A stretch of DNA of 11,120 nt from Rhodospirillaceae bacterium (GTDB lineage: Bacteria > Pseudomonadota > Alphaproteobacteria > UBA8366 > GCA-2717185): NCBI GenBank assembly GCA_002717185.1, contig PBDC01000021.1:1-11120 (forward strand), read 5' to 3'. The position numbers and the translations under genes were made by a program. Positions 7,323 through 11,120 of this stretch are shown piece by piece. The first letter of the stretch is position 1. Each line of letters starts with the position of its first letter. Under the pieces are notes generated by a model, which saw only the letters and a program-made list of their open reading frames with translations, did not search any database and had not been told where the DNA came from.

Positions 7323-8210
7323 GTGTCGATGGGGCAACCGAATGTTTATGAGGACTGGCAGAGTTTGACTAAGGCTGAGCTAGACACGGCCTATAACCAA
7401 GCGGCTTATGCGGTGAACCGTGAGCAGGTGCTGGGCCGTTATGCCAGCAATAGCGAAGCCGTTCGTCATAAACTCGGGGTTCCGAAGCGTTACGCTTATG
7501 GCACGGCCCGTAATGAGGCACTCGATGTGTTCAGCGGCGGTAACGTTGGAGCACCCATCAACCTCTTCGTTCATGGCGGTGCCTGGCGGTCGGGGCGGGC
7601 AGTGGACTACGCCTTTCCCGCGGACCTCTTTGTCTCGGCAGGAGCGATATTCGTAGTCCTAGATTTTGACTGGGTGCAGGACCGAAACGGCGACCTGTTC
7701 CCAATCGCGGACCAGATTTGCCGCGCGATTGCATGGACATGGTTTAATGCCGAAAAAATCGGTGGGGATCGCGACCGACTCTACGTTTCCGCTCATTCCT
7801 CAGGCGCTCATATGGCCGGTGTTGCGCTGACGTCTGAATGGACCGCGTATGGGGTCTCAGAAGATGCGATCAAGGGTGCTTTATTGTGCAGCGGCATGTA
7901 CGACCTGGAGCCGGTCAGCCTTTCGGCCCGAAACTCCTATGTCGCTTTTACCAAAGAGAGCATGGAGGCGCTGAGCCCGATGCGCCATTTGGCTTGCATC
8001 AAGACGCCTGTCGTTCTCACTCATGGGAGCCTAGAATCCCCGGAGTTCCAACGTCAGACCCGCGACTTCGGCGCGGCTCTGGCCGACCACGGAGCACCGT
8101 GTATTAGCCTAATCGGTGATGGTTATAACCATTTTGAAATCTTGGAGACGTTTGCTAGTCCCGATGGTTTGCTCGGCCGCGCTGCGCTCGAACAGATGGC
8201 GCTGGCGTAA
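7323..8210 (+). CDS. alpha/beta hydrolase, HGGAW (kynurenine formamidase / HSL-like) type
   Basis: A 295-residue alpha/beta hydrolase with the oxyanion-hole motif HGGAW (84-88). The nucleophile elbow reads AHSSG (157-161), so S159 is the likely nucleophile; the usual first Gly is Ala. H270 in YNHFEI is the likely catalytic His and E238 or a nearby acidic residue the third member. This set is typical of arylformamidase-like and carboxylesterase-like enzymes, which cleave N-formyl amides or esters. No signal peptide is seen, so it is probably cytosolic. The GTG at 7323 is 8 bases after an AAGG ribosome site (7312-7315); the in-frame ATG at 7329 is an alternative two codons on. No tryptophan dioxygenase or kynureninase gene is nearby, so formamidase on kynurenine is unproven. 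An ester or lactone made by the neighbouring Baeyer-Villiger enzyme is an equally fair substrate guess. Confidence 0.88.
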   Translation: MSMGQPNVYEDWQSLTKAELDTAYNQAAYAVNREQVLGRYASNSEAVRHKLGVPKRYAYGTARNEALDVFSGGNVGAPINLFVHGGAWRSGRAVDYAFPADLFVSAGAIFVVLDFDWVQDRNGDLFPIADQICRAIAWTWFNAEKIGGDRDRLYVSAHSSGAHMAGVALTSEWTAYGVSEDAIKGALLCSGMYDLEPVSLSARNSYVAFTKESMEALSPMRHLACIKTPVVLTHGSLESPEFQRQTRDFGAALADHGAPCISLIGDGYNHFEILETFASPDGLLGRAALEQMALA

Positions 8211-8410
8211 GGGAGGCGTTGTACTATCGAGTTGCAGTTGTTGTTACTGTCTCATGATGCACAGGCCAGCCCAGTAAGACCAAACGCTAGCAACGCGAGC
8301 GCATTAGGTTCGAACTCGTCTTGAATGTAGTTCATCGTGACGTTTATGCTCGAATGTTCAATGGTAATGATTGTTCCAACACGATCTAAGTTTAAATTGA
8401 TTTATCGTAC

Positions 8411-8453
8411 AGGTGGACCGCTTCAGGTCTAGGGTTACTATAGGTCTACCGCT
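8411..8453. repeat. compact direct and inverted repeat cluster
   Basis: In the 256-base convergent gap (8211-8466), two 12-base direct repeats agree at 10 positions: AGGTGGACCGCT (8411-8422) and AGGTCTACCGCT (8442-8453). A partial third copy, AGGTCTA, sits between them at 8425-8431. The same bases form a stem in plus-strand RNA: GGTGGACC (8412-8419) with GGTCTACC (8443-8450), 8 pairs including one G-U, around a 23-base loop. It ends 13 bases beyond the stop of the monooxygenase gene. There is no strong T tract, so it is not a classical terminator. Nothing else was recognised in the gap. Confidence 0.4.
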
Positions 8454-8466
8454 GTCAGTTTAGTTT

Positions 8467-10140
8467 CTACGCGACGGACGCTGACGCTCCGTCGGCCGCG
8501 GCCTTATGATCACCGCCGAAGGTGAAGCCCTTGTAGCCGGCATCGGCTACATCGTTCAGCGCCTTGCGATATTTCGGCATGCCGCCGTTGTAGACGAGAT
8601 ATCGGATCGTACCTTCTTCGTGGCCTTCGACATTTGAGTTATAGCCGGTGAACCAGGATTTGGCCTTGCGCATTAGCATGACCTCGTACATCTGCTCCAC
8701 ATGCTTGGTCCAACGTTCCTCTTCCGGCGCGGTGACCTCGATCCTGTTATGACCATGCGCCCAGACATGTTCGAGGAAATCCATACACCAGTTCACCCCA
8801 GTCTCGATGCCGCGTGGATAGTTTGTCGAGGCTGAACCGCTTTGCGGTCCATTTGGCATCATTAGATTAGGATAACCATGGATAAACACGCCGAGACAGG
8901 TCGAGATCCGGTCTCGCCATTTGTCCCGCAATTTCTGGCCGTTAACGCCGCGGATATCGATACGATCGTGTGCTCCGGTCATGGCGTCGAACCCGGTTGC
9001 GTAGATAATTATGTCGAAGTCATACTCAGCGTCTGTCGTGCGCAGTCCGGTCTCCGTCACCCGATCCAGCGGCGCGTCGCTAAGGTCGACTAAGTGTACG
9101 TTGGTCTGGTTGTAGGCCTCAAGATAGTTGGTCTCAAGTGGCACGCGTTGCACGCCAAACCCATGATCGCGCGGAATAAGCTTTTCGGCGGTTTCTGGGT
9201 CTGTTACACGCTTTCGGATGCGATCAGCGATATATTCTGAAAACTCTGCGTTGGCGTCCTCATCGGTGAAGATCTCGCGGAAGTTCTGCAACCAAATGCC
9301 AAAACCCGGCTCGTCGTAAAGCTGGTCCCACATCGCTACCCGTTCCTCGCGCGGTACCTCGAAGAATCCACGCCTGTCCGGTTCATGTTCAAAACCGCCC
9401 GGAGTGCGAAGGCAAATCTCGAAGATGTCGTCATAGCGGCTATGGATCCTGTCCATCTCTGCGTCGTCGATCTCATAATTGTTTAGCGGCGCACACCAGT
9501 TTGGCCGACGCTGGAAGACGGTTAAGTCCCCGACTTTGTCGGCAATCTCGCCAATGACTTGGATCGCTGTGGCACCTGTGCCGATAATTCCGACCTTTTT
9601 GTCAGAAAGGTCCAACGGTTTGTGCGGCCAGTCGAAGGTGTGGAAGGACCGGCCCTTGAAATCGGACATGCCTTCTAAGCGGGGCAGGGTTGGGATGGAC
9701 AAAAGTCCAAGCGCCATGATGACAAAGCGACAAGTCAGTACGCGGCCGTCACAAACCGAGAGACGCCAAAGGGTTTTCTCTTCGTCCCAATGGGCCGCGT
9801 CAACTCGGCAGTTGAACTGCATGTATTGGCGCAGGTCGAACTTGTCCGCGACATGGTTGAGGTAACGCAGATTCTCCGGCTGACCTGAGAACGCTTCCTT
9901 CCAATACCATTCTTCCAGTAACTGTTTGGAGAAGGAGTAGCCATAGGTATAGCTTTCCGAGTCGAAACGGGCACCTGGGTATCGGTTATTGTACCAAGTG
10001 CCGCCCAGACCGCTGTCGGCTTCCAGAACGGTAGCGTGCACGCCGAGATCGGCTAGCCGTTTAATTTGGTAGATACCGGCAACGCCGGCACCGATAACGA
10101 TAACTTCGTAATCGGGTGAGGTGGTGTCGGAATTACTCAT
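8467..10140 (-). CDS. Baeyer-Villiger monooxygenase (type I, FAD/NADPH)
   Basis: A 557-residue flavoprotein that inserts one oxygen atom beside a carbonyl group, turning ketones into esters or lactones with O2 and NADPH. It has an N-terminal FAD Rossmann motif GAGVAG (17-22), the GGTWYNNRYPGARFD fingerprint (46-60), the diagnostic type I signature FKGRSFHTFDWP (161-172, fits FxGxxxHxxxWP), the NADPH Rossmann motif GTGATA (187-192), and the ATG-type motif YATGF (380-384). R332 aligns with the arginine that stabilises the flavin peroxide in cyclohexanone and phenylacetone monooxygenases, and D60 with the conserved Asp partner. Length is as expected and all key residues are intact. The ATG at 10140 has an AGGAAC ribosome site. 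It lies 56 bases downstream of the amidohydrolase on the same strand, likely one transcript. The ketone substrate is unknown. Confidence 0.95.
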   Translation of the reverse strand: MSNSDTTSPDYEVIVIGAGVAGIYQIKRLADLGVHATVLEADSGLGGTWYNNRYPGARFDSESYTYGYSFSKQLLEEWYWKEAFSGQPENLRYLNHVADKFDLRQYMQFNCRVDAAHWDEEKTLWRLSVCDGRVLTCRFVIMALGLLSIPTLPRLEGMSDFKGRSFHTFDWPHKPLDLSDKKVGIIGTGATAIQVIGEIADKVGDLTVFQRRPNWCAPLNNYEIDDAEMDRIHSRYDDIFEICLRTPGGFEHEPDRRGFFEVPREERVAMWDQLYDEPGFGIWLQNFREIFTDEDANAEFSEYIADRIRKRVTDPETAEKLIPRDHGFGVQRVPLETNYLEAYNQTNVHLVDLSDAPLDRVTETGLRTTDAEYDFDIIIYATGFDAMTGAHDRIDIRGVNGQKLRDKWRDRISTCLGVFIHGYPNLMMPNGPQSGSASTNYPRGIETGVNWCMDFLEHVWAHGHNRIEVTAPEEERWTKHVEQMYEVMLMRKAKSWFTGYNSNVEGHEEGTIRYLVYNGGMPKYRKALNDVADAGYKGFTFGGDHKAAADGASASVA

Positions 10141-10196
10141 GGTTCGTTCCTATGAATGTCGGGAGGCCTTCCGCTAAATTCCGAGGCGATAATACG

Positions 10197-11120
10197 TCAC
10201 GCGACCTGCAAGCCATAAAGTTCGGCGACATTGTCGTGCAGGATACGGTCGCGTTCCGCTGCATTAAGGTTGGCGGCGTGCTGGGCGAGCATTTCCTGGC
10301 TCCAAGGCCAGGTCGCGTCGCTGTGAGGGAAGTCGTTCGCCCACATCAGCCGATCGATATTCATATGGTCCTTAAGTTGGAAGGCGGACCAGTCATCTTG
10401 GAAGGTCATAAAAACGTTCTCACGAAAATACTCACTCGGCAACCGCTCCAACTCGTCACATTTCATCCAGTAGCGGTGCCGCTTGTAAGCGTGATCCATG
10501 CGGTACATGTAATGGGGCGCCCAGCCCGCATCTGCCTCCACGCAGACAAGTTTAAGATTGGGATGGCGCTCGAACACCCCGCCGAATATGAAGGTGCCGA
10601 TAATGTCCTGATTGCCGCGGATGATCGTTAAGAAGCTATTGATCTTGGGGCCGCGGAAATCTTTGAGCGAGTCTTTGCGCGTCGTAAGGATGTGGAAAGA
10701 AAGCGGCATCTCCATATCGACCACCGCCTCGTAAAACGGGTCATAGTCGGGATGGTGATAGTCCTCATGGCCAGGCACGCCGACCAACATGACACCCTTG
10801 AAGCCCATTTCCTTGGCCTTACGGACTTCCTTTATACCTTCCTCTGGCGATGCCATGGCGATCTGTGGCATGCCGAATAGCCGATTCGGCAGTCCACCAC
10901 AGAATTCCTGCAGCCAGAGGTTATATGCATCGAAACAGGCGCGCTTGTATTCGAAGTCTGGGTGATTACACAACATCATGCCAACCGATGGGTAGATGAT
11001 CTCTGCTATTACGCCGTCACGATCCTGATCTGCTTTGCGTGCTTTGGGATCCCAGCCACCTCGGTGTAATTCTTCGAACACGCCGCCGCGCGTACTCAGT
11101 TCCGAGGGGTCTTTGCCTGC
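10197..11120 (-). CDS. amidohydrolase-2 family protein, 5' end beyond window
   Basis: The reading frame stays open to the right edge, so only the C-terminal part (about 307 residues) is visible. The GTG at 11081 is not the start: in-frame codons upstream (AGKDPSELSTRGG) continue without stop or a ribosome site, and the family's N-terminal metal-binding HxH strand is missing, so it must lie outside. Numbering from that GTG codon, it shows QDRDGVIAEIIYPSVG (19-34), MPLSFHI with probable metal ligand H130, ERHPNLKLVCVEADAGW (171-187) and ANDFPHSDATWPWS (248-261) with D250 the likely metal aspartate. This is the PF04909 TIM-barrel family, which includes hydrolases and non-oxidative decarboxylases such as ACMSD. 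Where ACMSD-type enzymes have an AHGGG block, this one has VEADAG, as in a large uncharacterised subgroup, so decarboxylase activity should not be assumed. It ends 56 bases before the monooxygenase start. Confidence 0.9.
   Translation of the reverse strand, partial: AGKDPSELSTRGGVFEELHRGGWDPKARKADQDRDGVIAEIIYPSVGMMLCNHPDFEYKRACFDAYNLWLQEFCGGLPNRLFGMPQIAMASPEEGIKEVRKAKEMGFKGVMLVGVPGHEDYHHPDYDPFYEAVVDMEMPLSFHILTTRKDSLKDFRGPKINSFLTIIRGNQDIIGTFIFGGVFERHPNLKLVCVEADAGWAPHYMYRMDHAYKRHRYWMKCDELERLPSEYFRENVFMTFQDDWSAFQLKDHMNIDRLMWANDFPHSDATWPWSQEMLAQHAANLNAAERDRILHDNVAELYGLQVA

Noticed and set aside
10116..10631. A 171-codon plus-strand ORF opposite the amidohydrolase
   Set aside because: It lies antisense to a well-supported enzyme gene and its translation matches no family I recognise.
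1..11120. Mobile element, phage, CRISPR, toxin-antitoxin or defence system
   Set aside because: No transposase, integrase, terminal inverted repeats, spaced repeat arrays, tRNA-like sequence or small toxin gene was found; all genes are ordinary metabolic or housekeeping families.

Overview
The window looks like chromosomal DNA of a proteobacterium, most likely an alphaproteobacterium. The base composition is moderate (by eye slightly above half G+C) and genes are densely packed. The left half carries the clpS-clpA pair, a FemAB-like/DUF482 (GNAT-fold) protein and a peptide deformylase. No plasmid, phage, transposon, CRISPR or RNA gene signal was seen. Lineage is inferred from gene content, not from any marker gene.

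Layout: 77-2741 (+) holds clpS and clpA, 7 nt apart, encoding the N-degron adaptor and the AAA+ unfoldase of ClpAP. A 304-nt convergent gap follows. On the minus strand come a FemAB-like/DUF482 protein (3046-4212) and, upstream of it, a peptide deformylase (4316-4891). After a 292-nt divergent gap with several inverted repeats, a class I acyl-CoA ligase runs right (5184-6743) and meets a minus-strand RidA-family protein (6749-7213) tail to tail, 5 nt apart. From a 109-nt divergent promoter region an alpha/beta hydrolase of the HGGAW type runs right (7323-8210). After a 256-nt convergent gap with an unusual repeat cluster come two minus-strand genes likely transcribed together: an amidohydrolase-2 protein that runs off the right edge (10197-11120) and a Baeyer-Villiger monooxygenase (8467-10140).

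Two themes emerge. The left part is about protein N-termini and turnover: deformylation, N-degron recognition, unfolding, plus a transferase-fold protein of unknown substrate between them. The right part looks catabolic: a Baeyer-Villiger enzyme converts ketones to esters or lactones, the hydrolase could cleave an ester or amide, the ligase could activate the resulting acid to a CoA thioester, and the amidohydrolase could act on a ring or carboxyl group. The substrate cannot be read from sequence, and the alternating gene orientation means this is not one operon. Every gene belongs to a recognised family. No wholly new system was found; the novelty candidates are the gene combinations and the structured intergenic DNA.
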